From Pseudomonas cremoris (GTDB lineage Bacteria; Pseudomonadota; Gammaproteobacteria; Pseudomonadales; Pseudomonadaceae): a DNA stretch of 64,000 nt. The translations under genes and the position numbers were made by a program. The DNA is taken from positions 496,001-560,000 of the forward strand of contig NZ_JAAXCY010000003.1 of NCBI RefSeq assembly GCF_014230465.1, given 5' to 3'. Numbering within the stretch: the stretch's first letter is position 1; each line of letters begins with the position of its first letter. Shown piece by piece: positions 15,942 through 24,354 of this stretch. The notes beneath the pieces were generated by a model. The model saw only the letters and a list, made by a program, of their open reading frames with translations, did not search any database and had not been told where the DNA came from.

Positions 15942-16334
15942 TCAGCCTTGGATTGGCGTGCAAAGCTCCACCAGCGTCCCGTCCGGGCAACGCACATAAG
16001 ACACCACTTGGCCCCACGGCTTGGCACTCGGTGCCGACAATTGCGTCGCGCCGTTTGCCAGTGCTTTTGCATGGGCGACCAGCACATCTTCAGTCACGAA
16101 CCCCACTTCCATGCCTAGCGGCTGCCGGGAGGTGTGCGCTTCAACGTGGCCACCCTTGAAATTCATCTCGCCCAACTCATGGGCAGCAAACGACAGCGTG
16201 GTATCGCCGGTTTCCAATTCGCCATAGGTGCCGGACTCATGCAGGAAACGGCGACTGAAACCGAAGGCCTTTTCGAAAAACGCCAGGGAGGCGGCCACGT
16301 CGGGCACGTAGATGATGGTGTAGGCAAATTTCAT
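15942..16334 (-). CDS. VOC-family (glyoxalase/dioxygenase-fold) protein
   Basis: A 130-residue single-module VOC protein. Paired beta-alpha-beta-beta-beta motifs are visible: FAYTIIYVPDVAASLAFFEK at the start, GDTTLSFAAHE, PLGMEVGFVTEDV and a C-terminal VVSYVRCPDGTLVELCTP with the usual late glutamate ligand. Likely a dimeric metal- or ligand-binding protein, in some relatives a resistance factor; substrate unknown. Its start overlaps the stop of the lipoprotein gene by 4 bases, so both form an operon. Confidence 0.88.
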   Translation of the reverse strand: MKFAYTIIYVPDVAASLAFFEKAFGFSRRFLHESGTYGELETGDTTLSFAAHELGEMNFKGGHVEAHTSRQPLGMEVGFVTEDVLVAHAKALANGATQLSAPSAKPWGQVVSYVRCPDGTLVELCTPIQG

Positions 16335-16891
16335 GGTTGGCGATCCTTGTCAGAAGAGGGGAGATAGCAGCCTTTTTGGTCCATCAATTGCCTCCAGGAA
16401 TAGGACTCCGTGGAAGCGGGCGGTACTTGGGTCGGTGTTTCGAATTGAGCGAGCGAAGCGCCCGTGTCGGCGTTGACCACTTCGATCCGGCAGAGCCCGC
16501 CATTTTCAAGCATCCCGCCTTTGAGCAGGTAACGCCCATTCGCGGCGAACTCAGTGATGAATTCAAGGGTACACACGCGGCCGGCGCTCGCTGAGCCTTG
16601 CAGCACCAGGTGCAGTGGGGTGTTGGCGGCAATCTCTTGAAAGCCCTGGGGGCGAGGCGTGGCGTTGTAAACGGAGAACAATTCGGTCTCCTTGCCCCGA
16701 GCCGCCTGCCGTCCCAGGCGGCAGTCGGTGTCGGTGGATACACCTACAGACAGCAAGTAGTTGTAGCTGTTTGGCGTGTACAGCTCGCTTTTGATTTGCG
16801 CACGCGGACCTTGGACAGGCGCCGCATAGTGTTGATACGGCGCACAGCTGGCGATCAGCACCAGCGAGGCCAGGCAGAGTTTTTTTATCAC
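16331..16891 (-). CDS. Putative outer-membrane or periplasmic lipoprotein
   Basis: A 186-residue protein starting with GTG at 16891. The N-terminus MIKKLCLASLVLIASCAPYQ has a lipobox (IASC, lipidated Cys16). The mature part has several cysteines and no family I recognise; segments include ATPRPQGFQEIAANTPLHLV and GRYLLKGGMLENGGLCRIEV. Lipidation is predicted from the sequence; function is unknown. It is the upstream member of a two-gene operon with the VOC protein. Confidence 0.72.
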   Translation of the reverse strand: MIKKLCLASLVLIASCAPYQHYAAPVQGPRAQIKSELYTPNSYNYLLSVGVSTDTDCRLGRQAARGKETELFSVYNATPRPQGFQEIAANTPLHLVLQGSASAGRVCTLEFITEFAANGRYLLKGGMLENGGLCRIEVVNADTGASLAQFETPTQVPPASTESYSWRQLMDQKGCYLPSSDKDRQP

Positions 16892-16927
16892 AGCGGGGCA
16901 TCCATTCCAGAAGCAATCAAAGGGGGG

Positions 16928-17173
16928 TTACACCAGTAACGAAGTCGGAAAACCCGCGGCCAGCACCAGAAACGCGATCACCGCCGCCAGGCATAAACCG
17001 ATAAACACGCGCAGCAGCGTCCTCACGGTGGGCGTGGCGATGAATTGGACAACCCAGAGACAGAACCCGGCCACGACAACGGCCAAGGCAATAATGACCA
17101 GCACAGTAGTGTTCCTGCGACCTTCAAGAGCTGATTTATAGTCCCAAAGCCACCGGATGAACAGTGTGCACAT
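16928..17173 (-). CDS. Small two-helix membrane protein
   Basis: An open frame of 81 residues with two hydrophobic segments (TTVLVIIALAVVVAGFCLWV and LLRVFIGLCLAAVIAFLVLA). The start is uncertain: ATG at 17173 has only a weak GGGG ribosome binding site, whereas an internal GTG at 17104 has AGGA 8 bases upstream and would give 58 residues beginning just before the first helix. The hydrophobic body is common to both. Function unknown. It ends 37 bases before the lipoprotein gene. Confidence 0.6.
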   Translation of the reverse strand: MCTLFIRWLWDYKSALEGRRNTTVLVIIALAVVVAGFCLWVVQFIATPTVRTLLRVFIGLCLAAVIAFLVLAAGFPTSLLV

Positions 17174-17232
17174 AGACGCAGCCCCGCGGGCTTTCTAAAC
17201 TGCGGCTTGTCTTGGGGAAGGGGCAGGCGCCG

Positions 17233-18156
17233 ATGAATCGCAATGAATTACGCAAGGCTGACATCAACCTGATGGTGGTGTTCGAAGCGCTGATGCTGGA
17301 GCGCAATGTGACACGGGTGGCCGAGAAGCTGTTTCTGGGGCAGCCGACCATCAGCTCGGCCCTCAACCGATTGCGCACCTTGTTTAATGATCCGCTGTTT
17401 ATTCGCGTAGGCCACCGCATGGAGCCCACGGCGCGTGCCGAGGAAATCATCCAGCATCTGTCGCCCGCTCTGGATTCACTGTCGTCGGCCCTGAGCCTGA
17501 CCCACGATTTCGACCCGTCCATCAGCACCATGACCTTCCGTATCGGATTGTCCGATGACGTTGAATTTGGCCTGCTGCCACCCCTGCTGCGCACCTTGCG
17601 CCGGGAAGCACCGTCGGTGGTGTTTGTGGTGCAGCATGTCGACTATTGGCGCATTCCCGATCTGCTCGCCTCCGGTGACATCACCGTGGGCATTACCCAG
17701 ACCCGAGGCCTGCCGGCCAACGCCAAGCGCAAGCTGTTGCGCCATATCCACCCGCGCATCCTGCGGGCAGACCCTTCGGACACGCCGCTGACCCTCGACG
17801 AGTACTGCTCACGGCCCCACGTGCTGGTGTCCCACACCGCCAACGTGTCAGGGTTTGCCGATGAGTGGCTGGCGGAAATCGGCCGCAAGCGCCAGGTGGT
17901 GCTGTCGGTGCCGCAGTACAGCGCGCTGCCGGCGTTGCTGGCCGGGACGGACCTGATTGCCAGCTTGCCGGACTACACCGCCGAGGCCATGGCGGTGTCG
18001 GGCCAGTTGTTTTGCGAGCCGTTTCCGTTCGAAACGCCAACCTTGGATTTGTCCATGGTCTGGCTCAGTCACGTGGACACTGACCCCGCCGAGCGCTGGG
18101 TGCGTTCGCGGCTGGAAGCGTTCATGAGTGATCGAGGATTGGCGGCCAAACCCTGA
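17233..18156 (+). CDS. LysR-family transcriptional regulator (NodD/SyrM-like branch)
   Basis: A 307-residue regulator. The N-terminus (LRKADINLMVVFEALMLERN, then FLGQPTISSALNRLR) is typical of the NodD-like LysR branch. ATG at 17233 follows an AAGGGG sequence; a TTG seven codons upstream is less likely. The gene is followed after 79 bases by the CHM-isomerase gene in the same direction, which makes an aromatic compound a possible effector, by inference only. Confidence 0.92.
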   Translation: MNRNELRKADINLMVVFEALMLERNVTRVAEKLFLGQPTISSALNRLRTLFNDPLFIRVGHRMEPTARAEEIIQHLSPALDSLSSALSLTHDFDPSISTMTFRIGLSDDVEFGLLPPLLRTLRREAPSVVFVVQHVDYWRIPDLLASGDITVGITQTRGLPANAKRKLLRHIHPRILRADPSDTPLTLDEYCSRPHVLVSHTANVSGFADEWLAEIGRKRQVVLSVPQYSALPALLAGTDLIASLPDYTAEAMAVSGQLFCEPFPFETPTLDLSMVWLSHVDTDPAERWVRSRLEAFMSDRGLAAKP

Positions 18157-18235
18157 CTGACAGAGCTTTCACGCCTGAGGCGTGATGCCTCGTGATATAC
18201 CTAAGAATCTTCCTACAAAAAACTTGGAGAAACCC

Positions 18236-18598
18236 ATGCCGCACCTGCACTTGGAATACACCGCCAACCTGACGCAACTGGACACCGACAAGGCCCTGTT
18301 GCGCCTGAACCACGCACTGGTGGCTTCCGGTCAGTTCGGCGCCGAGTTTGATATCAAGAGCCGTGCGCTCAAGGTCGAGAGCTTCCGTGTCGGCACCGGC
18401 CTGAACGAGCGTGGGTTTGTTGCGGTGCGTCTGGCGTTGCTCAGTGGGCGTTCGTCACAGATCAAACAGCAGCTATCGGAAAGCCTGCTGGCCGTGGTGC
18501 AGGACCTTGGCCCATGGCCGGAAGGCGTGCAGGTGCAATTGAGTGTCGAGTTGCTGGACATTGATCGCGACTCCTACAGCAAAGTCGCCATCGGCTGA
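18236..18598 (+). CDS. hpaF: 5-carboxymethyl-2-hydroxymuconate Delta-isomerase family protein
   Basis: A 120-residue protein of the CHMI/HpaF family (tautomerase-like trimer of homoprotocatechuate meta-cleavage). It begins MPHLHLEYTANL, so the N-terminal catalytic proline (Pro1 after Met removal) is present, and it contains VESFRVGTGLNERGFVAVRL as in family members. Ribosome binding site TTGGAG is upstream. No other hpa genes are in the window, so its role in 4-hydroxyphenylacetate breakdown is uncertain; it may serve another tautomerisation. Confidence 0.85.
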   Translation: MPHLHLEYTANLTQLDTDKALLRLNHALVASGQFGAEFDIKSRALKVESFRVGTGLNERGFVAVRLALLSGRSSQIKQQLSESLLAVVQDLGPWPEGVQVQLSVELLDIDRDSYSKVAIG

Positions 18599-18637
18599 CC
18601 TTTGCCGTCCCGGAGCATCATGTGGTGAACGGGCTGT

Positions 18638-18771
18638 TGTAGTGAGCGGGCTTGTCCCGCGCTGGGGGGCGAAGCCGCCCCAATAAAAACGCCGCATTCT
18701 GTCTGACAGAATGCGGCGTTTGGTTTTAGGGCGGCTTCGCCCCCCAGCGCGGGACAAGCCCGCTCACTACA
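18638..18771. repeat. REP doublet, family B, nearly perfect, with an inner 17-bp palindrome
   Basis: Arms TGTAGTGAGCGGGCTTGTCC... (18638 on) and the exact inverse ending at 18771 enclose a second hairpin AAACGCCGCATTCTGTC (18687-18703) / 18705-18721 with a 1-base centre. It is located between convergent hpaF and lysR genes and overlaps the last codon of the latter. It can fold into one long cruciform or two stacked hairpins and may act as a bidirectional terminator. Confidence 0.93.
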
Positions 18772-19711
18772 ATAACCCCTGATCCGCGCACACCTTGACC
18801 ACCTGCTCACGAAACCAGGTATTGGCGCTGTCCTGTTCGCTGGTTTCATTCCACTGCATATCCAAGGTAAAGCCCGGCAGTCCGTTGGGCGCTTCGCAGT
18901 GGCCAAATGTCGACGCGGGCGCCAGCAGCTTTTGCACGCGGCGGGGCAGGGTGACGATGAAGTCGGTGGCGGTGATCATCTTCAACGCCGCGCCATAGCT
19001 GTTGGCGCGAGCGATGACCTGGCGCTTGTGACCCTGACGTGTGAGCCAGCCGTCGATCATGTTGGTGTCGGAGGTCCACGGCGTAGGGAACACGTGGCGC
19101 CGTTCGACGAAGGATTGCAGGCTGAATGCCGGTTCCCGAGGGGCTGAGCGTTTGTCGAACACACAGACTAAATCGTCCTCCAACAGCATCTGGGTCTTGA
19201 AGTCTTTGTGGGCGCGGTGGAAGTTCGGGCCGAAGCAGATCACCAGGTCGAGACGGCCCTCACGCAGGTCGTCGGCGGGGATATCGGTTTCCAGCTTTTG
19301 CACATTGACGATCACCGGTAAGTCGGCGCGGTCGAAGTTCTTCAGTAGGCGCGGCAGGATCAGTTGCTCGAAATATTCCGGGGCACACACATTGAAGGTC
19401 ACGGCCTTTTGCGTCGGGTCGAATGCCTGGCCGCCGGCGTGGCACAGGTTGATGCTTTCGAGGATCTTCTGCACATGGCCATACATGGTGGTGGCCTTGT
19501 ACGTCGGGCGCATGCCCGCCCGCGTGTTGATAAACAACTCGTCTTCGAAGCTGGTGCGCAGCTTCTTCAAGCTGTAGCTCACGGTGGACTGGCTGACGAA
19601 CAACGTTTCGGACACTTCGGTAACGCTGCTCTGGTCGTAGACGGCGATAAATACCATCAAGTCCTGCATGTCGAGCTTTCTGAGCAAGTTACTGTTTAGC
19701 ATCCATTCCAT
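18767..19711 (-). CDS. LysR-family transcriptional regulator
   Basis: A 314-residue regulator with ATG at 19711 (a second ATG at 19702 is also possible). The helix-turn-helix is near residues 28-60 (SVTEVSETLFVSQSTVSYSLKKLR), followed by a LysR effector domain. The stop codon TAG is inside the family-B REP arm, and an in-frame TGA follows. It is downstream of the CynX-like transporter gene on the same strand by 128 bases, so it may regulate the decarboxylase/dehydrogenase/transporter set at 19840-24244. Confidence 0.9.
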   Translation of the reverse strand: MEWMLNSNLLRKLDMQDLMVFIAVYDQSSVTEVSETLFVSQSTVSYSLKKLRTSFEDELFINTRAGMRPTYKATTMYGHVQKILESINLCHAGGQAFDPTQKAVTFNVCAPEYFEQLILPRLLKNFDRADLPVIVNVQKLETDIPADDLREGRLDLVICFGPNFHRAHKDFKTQMLLEDDLVCVFDKRSAPREPAFSLQSFVERRHVFPTPWTSDTNMIDGWLTRQGHKRQVIARANSYGAALKMITATDFIVTLPRRVQKLLAPASTFGHCEAPNGLPGFTLDMQWNETSEQDSANTWFREQVVKVCADQGLL

Positions 19712-19839
19712 CCGGTAAGCCTTGGCACTGTGGCAGTGCGCGACAAGGGCAAAAGCTTAACGGAACGGTCGTACCATAAGAAGGCTCTGTAGGTCGTTTC
19801 TATGTTTGGAGTGAGACAAATACTGTTTGCAACACGACG

Positions 19840-21027
19840 TCAGCGGATATGCCGGGCGTAATGCGCAGGGTTGAAGCGCGTGACCATCAGCAGCATCACC
19901 ACCACCACCGCCGCGAGTGACCACCAGGCCCATTCGAAGCTGCCCAACTGGTCGCGGATCATGCCGGCGATCAACGGCGACAAACCGGCGATCAAGTAAC
20001 CGATGCCTTGCACAAACGCGGTGAGGCCTCCGGCGCGGCGCGGGTTGTCCAGGTGGTCGAGGGACAGGATCAGGCTCATCGGAAACAGGCCGCCGATGCC
20101 CAGGCCCAGCAGGCACGGCCACAGCAGGCTAAGGTATTGCGGGCTGAGGATCAGGCCACAGAACCCGAGGATGATCAGCACCAGCAGCACAGCAACCACC
20201 GCGCGTTTATCCTGGCGACGGTTGGCGATTGCTGGGGTGATCAGGCCGGAGATCACTTCCATGGCGGTCAGGAAGCCCAGCAGCAAACCCGCGTTCTGCT
20301 CGCTCCAGCCTTGTTCCACGTAGTACGGCGCCAGCCACGCGAGTACGCAGGTATAGGACGCCGTACCCAAGCCAAAGAAGATCGCCAGCAGCCACGCGCG
20401 CGCGTTGCCGAAAAATGACGCTTGTGGGCCGGAACCGGCGTGGGGCAGCGGCGGCAACACCGAGCGCTGCGCGTACCAGAACACCAAGGCCAACGCCGCG
20501 AGCGCCGCCCACACCGCCAGGCCGATGCGCCAACTGCCGGTCTGCACTTGCACGAACGGTGAGAACGACGCCGCCAACGCGGCGCCGCCCATGATCGCCG
20601 TGACATACAAGCCCATGAACAACGAGACGTTATCGCTGAACCGCGACTTGATCAGCGCCGGCATCACCGCCTGGATCATCGCGATGCCCACACCGGCGGC
20701 GATGGCGCTGACGATCAGCTCAAGCGCTGAATCGAGGAACAACCGCGACAGCGTGGCAACACCAATCACCAGCAACGACAGCACAATGCTGCGATGTTCA
20801 CCGAAGCGCTTGGCCAGGCCCATGCCAAAAAACATCGCCAAGCCCATGGCCATCACCGGCAACATGGTCAGTAACGCCGCGCTGCTGAAGCTCAGCGGCA
20901 CATCGCCGCGAATCGATGACAACAAAGGCCCCACGGCCGCCATCGACGGGCGCAGGTTAAGGGCGACCAATACGACACTGATCATCAGCCAAACGGCTGT
21001 GGTGGGTTTTGCGTGAACGTTTTCCAT
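19840..21027 (-). CDS. MFS transporter, CynX/NimT family
   Basis: A 395-residue, 12-helix inner-membrane carrier. The opening LVALNLRPSMAAVGPLLSSI and later GLYVTAIMGGAALAA match the cyanate/2-nitroimidazole transporter family, where LRP in helix 1 is a hallmark. The function within the family is usually export or uptake of small organic or toxic molecules. It lies downstream of an aldehyde dehydrogenase gene on the same strand, separated by a family-B hairpin at 21131-21178. Confidence 0.87.
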   Translation of the reverse strand: MENVHAKPTTAVWLMISVVLVALNLRPSMAAVGPLLSSIRGDVPLSFSSAALLTMLPVMAMGLAMFFGMGLAKRFGEHRSIVLSLLVIGVATLSRLFLDSALELIVSAIAAGVGIAMIQAVMPALIKSRFSDNVSLFMGLYVTAIMGGAALAASFSPFVQVQTGSWRIGLAVWAALAALALVFWYAQRSVLPPLPHAGSGPQASFFGNARAWLLAIFFGLGTASYTCVLAWLAPYYVEQGWSEQNAGLLLGFLTAMEVISGLITPAIANRRQDKRAVVAVLLVLIILGFCGLILSPQYLSLLWPCLLGLGIGGLFPMSLILSLDHLDNPRRAGGLTAFVQGIGYLIAGLSPLIAGMIRDQLGSFEWAWWSLAAVVVVMLLMVTRFNPAHYARHIR

Positions 21028-21130
21028 GGGCCAGCCTTGAGTGAACAGGCGCGAATCAGGCCACGGCCAGGGGTTGGGGGCAAATCAGAAAGTCGCAGGC
21101 CCTATCTAAAAATTGCGTGTTGAGTGGGCC

Positions 21131-21178
21131 TGTAGTGAGCGGGCTTGCCCCAGCGCGGGACAAGCCCGCTCACTACAG
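21131..21178. repeat. Minimal family-B REP hairpin
   Basis: A perfect 17-bp stem TGTAGTGAGCGGGCTTG / CAAGCCCGCTCACTACA with a 14-base GC-rich loop. It ends one base before the aldehyde dehydrogenase stop codon on the minus strand, where it may limit readthrough into the MFS gene. Confidence 0.9.
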
Positions 21179-21179
21179 G

Positions 21180-22622
21180 TCAGTGGGCGCGGATCACGTG
21201 TTTGATCTCCTGGAACGCCGCTAACCCCCACGGCCCCAGTTCACGACCAATGCTGCTCTGCTTGTAACCACCCCAAGCCGTCTGCGGGAAGATCACTTGG
21301 GGTGCGTTGATCCACACCATCCCGGCCTGCAGCGCATTGGCCACACGCTCGGCGGTTTCGGTGTTGGCGCTGACCACGCTGGCCACCAGACCGAAATCAC
21401 TGTCGTTGGCCAGGGCGATTGCCTCGTCCTCGGTGGCAAAACGTCTGACGCACAGCACCGGGCCGAAGATTTCTTCATTCCACAACGCGCTGTCCAGCGG
21501 CACGTCGGTAAACACCGTTGGCCGAATGAAAAAGCCGTTCGGCAGATCCGCCGGACGCTCACCGCCGCACAACAACCGTGCACCGTCATCGATGCCTCGC
21601 TGGATATGCCCCTGTACTCGTTGGTACTGCGCACGATTGATCAGCGCGCCCATCTCAACATCGTCGGAAAACGGATCGGCGACGCGAATACTTTCCGCCC
21701 GCGCTTGTAACCGTTGCAGGAATTCATCTGCCAGGCTGTCGGCCACCAGCACGCGACTGGTGGCAGAGCACATCTGCCCCGCGTTGAAAAAACCACCGCC
21801 GCAGGCCAGTTCCACTGCCAGATCAAGGTCGGCATCGGCCATGACCAACAACGAGGATTTACCGCCCAACTCCAGGCTCACACCCTTGATGGTTTCGGCG
21901 GCGCGTTGCATCACCTGCACACCGACGGCGTTACTGCCGGTGAAGGAAATCTTCGCCACGCGAGGGTCCGCCGCCAGCGGTGCACCCACGGCCAGGCCCG
22001 TGCCGCACACCAGGTTGAACACACCTGCAGGGAAACCCGCGTCGGCAATGATGCGCGCCAACTGCAGTTCGGCCAACGGCGTGACTTCGGAAGGTTTGAG
22101 CACCACGCAGCACCCGGCGGCGAGGGCCGGGGCGAGTTTCCAGGCGGTGGTGACCATCGGGAAATTCCACGGCACGATCAGCCCGACCACACCGCACGGC
22201 TCACGACGCAGGCGCGCGCTGAAGTCCGCGCTGGGCAGCGTCACTGGCTGGTCCTGGCCTGCGTCCATCGCTTCGGCGATGCCGGCGTAGTACTCGAAGG
22301 TGGCGATCACGTCGTCCACGTCAATGCCCGCTTCAAACAGCGGCTTGCCGTTGTTGCTCGACTGAACGTGCATCAGGTGTTCGCGTTGTTCACTGACGCC
22401 CTGGGCGACCCTGCGCAACAGCGCGCCGCGATCGCGTCCGGTGCTTTTTGACCAGTCGCCGAACGCGGCGCTGGCTGCATCCACGGCCTGCGTCACCGCC
22501 ACGGCATCGCCCACGTTGACCTGGGCCAACGTCGCCTCGGTGGCCGGGTTGATCACGTCCAGTACAGCCTGGCCCGCACGCCACGCGCCATCGATATACA
22601 CACCGTTCAATACTGTGCTCAT
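21180..22622 (-). CDS. NAD(P)-dependent aldehyde dehydrogenase
   Basis: A 480-residue class 9/betaine-aldehyde-like ALDH, cytosolic. Catalytic residues are intact: N154 in PWNFPM, E251 in LELGGKS and C285 in NAGQMCS; the cofactor loop FTGS is at 227-230. ATG at 22622 overlaps the stop of the decarboxylase gene by 4 bases (ATGA) and has a GGAGG-type ribosome binding site, so the genes are coupled. With a 2-ketoarginine decarboxylase upstream, 4-guanidinobutyraldehyde is a likely substrate, to be oxidised to 4-guanidinobutyrate. Confidence 0.88.
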   Translation of the reverse strand: MSTVLNGVYIDGAWRAGQAVLDVINPATEATLAQVNVGDAVAVTQAVDAASAAFGDWSKSTGRDRGALLRRVAQGVSEQREHLMHVQSSNNGKPLFEAGIDVDDVIATFEYYAGIAEAMDAGQDQPVTLPSADFSARLRREPCGVVGLIVPWNFPMVTTAWKLAPALAAGCCVVLKPSEVTPLAELQLARIIADAGFPAGVFNLVCGTGLAVGAPLAADPRVAKISFTGSNAVGVQVMQRAAETIKGVSLELGGKSSLLVMADADLDLAVELACGGGFFNAGQMCSATSRVLVADSLADEFLQRLQARAESIRVADPFSDDVEMGALINRAQYQRVQGHIQRGIDDGARLLCGGERPADLPNGFFIRPTVFTDVPLDSALWNEEIFGPVLCVRRFATEDEAIALANDSDFGLVASVVSANTETAERVANALQAGMVWINAPQVIFPQTAWGGYKQSSIGRELGPWGLAAFQEIKHVIRAH

Positions 22623-24244
22623 GCTGCTACCTCCTGCATCCAACGTCCCTGGTCGATTTCAATCAGCGTCGGCCCCTGGCGATCAGCCGCAGCCCGCAAT
22701 GCAGAGCGCAAATGCTCGATGCCCTGGATGCTTTCGGCGGCGCACCCGAGTGCCTTGGCGACCCCGATAAAGTCTGGGGTGTAGATGTCTACGCCGACCG
22801 GCTCGATGGCGCGGTTGACCATGTATTTCTTGATCTCTTCATAACCCTGGTTATTCCACAGCAGCACGATGACTGGCGTGCGGGCTTCGACGGCGCTGGC
22901 CAGTTCTGGCAGGGTGAATTGCAGCCCGCCGTCGCCGATCAGGCACACCACCGGTTGCCCGTCACCACGCCCCAACCAGGCGCCGATGGCGGCCGGCAGG
23001 GCGTAGCCCAAGGTGCCGTAGCCGGTGGACGAGTTGAACCAACGGCGCGGGTGGTCGGGGTTCAGCGTCAGGTTGCCGCTGTACACCGGCTGGGTGGAAT
23101 CGCCCACCAGCACGGCCTCGGGCAGTTCTTGCAGGACGGTGTTGAGGAACAGGGTTTGCGCGCGGGTGGCGGCGTCCCAGGCAGGCGTCAATTCGGCCCA
23201 CAAACGGGCGACGCGTTGAGGGCCCCAACTGGCATCGCGAGTCGGTAATGGCGTGTTGTTTAACTCGGCCAGGAGTGCGGCGGCGGCGATCTGCGCGTCG
23301 GCTACCAGGGCGACCTGCGGCGGGTAGTTGCGCACGGTCTGGTCGGGGTCGATATCGATGCGCAGCAACGCGCCGGGAATCTCGAAACCGCCGGCGAAGG
23401 TCACGTCGTAGTCGGTCTCCGCCAGTTCGGTGCCGATGGCCAACACCACGTCCGCTTCGGCCACCAGGGCGCGAGTGGCGACCAGGGTCTGGGTCGAACC
23501 GATCAGCAGCGGGTGAGCCCCGGGCAGCATGCCTTTGGCGTTGATTGTCAGCGCCACTGGCGCCCCCAGTGTTTCGGCAAGACGGGTCAACTCAGGCGCC
23601 GCATCAATGGCGCCGCCACCGGCCAGGATCAATGGCCGCTTGGCCGCCGCCAGCAATTGGCTCATCTGCTTCACCGCCGATGGCGCCGCGCCGGCACGGG
23701 CCACGCTGACGGGTTCACTGCCCAGCAACGCGTCGGCGTTTTCTACCAGCACATCCAGTGGAATCTCGATATGCACCGGGCGCGGCCGCCCGGCCTGGAA
23801 CAACGCAAACGCCCGCGCCAATACGCCGGGCAATTCTGCCGCCGACATCAAGGTATGGGAGAACGCCGCGACACCCGCCATCATCGCGCCCTGGTTCGGC
23901 AGCTCATGCAGCTTGCCGCGTCCGCCGCCCAACTGGCTGCGCGACTGCACGCTGGAAATCACCAGCATCGGGATCGAGTCGGCGTAGGACTGGCCCATGG
24001 CCGTGGTGATATTGGTCATGCCGGGGCCGGTGATGATGAAGCACACGCCGGGCTTGCCGCTGGTGCGCGCATAGCCGTCGGCCATGAAGCCGGCGCCCTG
24101 TTCATGGCGCGGTGTGACGTGACGGATGCTGGAGCGGGCCAGGCCGCGATACAGCTCCACGGTGTGCACGCCGGGGATGCCAAACACCTGGTCCACGCCG
24201 TAGCCTTCCAGGAGGTTGACCAATACTTCGCCGCAGGTCGCCAT
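22619..24244 (-). CDS. aruI: Thiamine-diphosphate decarboxylase, 5-guanidino-2-oxopentanoate (2-ketoarginine) decarboxylase-like
   Basis: A 541-residue ThDP enzyme with the three-domain acetolactate-synthase fold. The catalytic glutamate is E48 (PRHEQGAGFMADGYAR), and the ThDP-Mg motif GDGGLQF...WNNQ is near residues 430-460. The opening FGIPGVHTVELYRGL and RHVTPRHEQGAGFMADGYAR fit AruI of the arginine transaminase pathway. It would convert 2-ketoarginine to 4-guanidinobutyraldehyde for the coupled ALDH. AruH (arginine:pyruvate transaminase) is not adjacent, so the assignment remains family-based; other 2-ketoacid or benzoylformate-like substrates are possible. Confidence 0.7.
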   Translation of the reverse strand: MATCGEVLVNLLEGYGVDQVFGIPGVHTVELYRGLARSSIRHVTPRHEQGAGFMADGYARTSGKPGVCFIITGPGMTNITTAMGQSYADSIPMLVISSVQSRSQLGGGRGKLHELPNQGAMMAGVAAFSHTLMSAAELPGVLARAFALFQAGRPRPVHIEIPLDVLVENADALLGSEPVSVARAGAAPSAVKQMSQLLAAAKRPLILAGGGAIDAAPELTRLAETLGAPVALTINAKGMLPGAHPLLIGSTQTLVATRALVAEADVVLAIGTELAETDYDVTFAGGFEIPGALLRIDIDPDQTVRNYPPQVALVADAQIAAAALLAELNNTPLPTRDASWGPQRVARLWAELTPAWDAATRAQTLFLNTVLQELPEAVLVGDSTQPVYSGNLTLNPDHPRRWFNSSTGYGTLGYALPAAIGAWLGRGDGQPVVCLIGDGGLQFTLPELASAVEARTPVIVLLWNNQGYEEIKKYMVNRAIEPVGVDIYTPDFIGVAKALGCAAESIQGIEHLRSALRAAADRQGPTLIEIDQGRWMQEVAA

Positions 24245-24354
24245 AGATGTCGCTCTTGTTATTGATTCGAGGCGGTATTGGACCGGCTGGCCGGTAGCGG
24301 CAACAATCGATAAAAAGTCATACTAGCCATGTCCTCACGTCATGGCTGCGCCCT

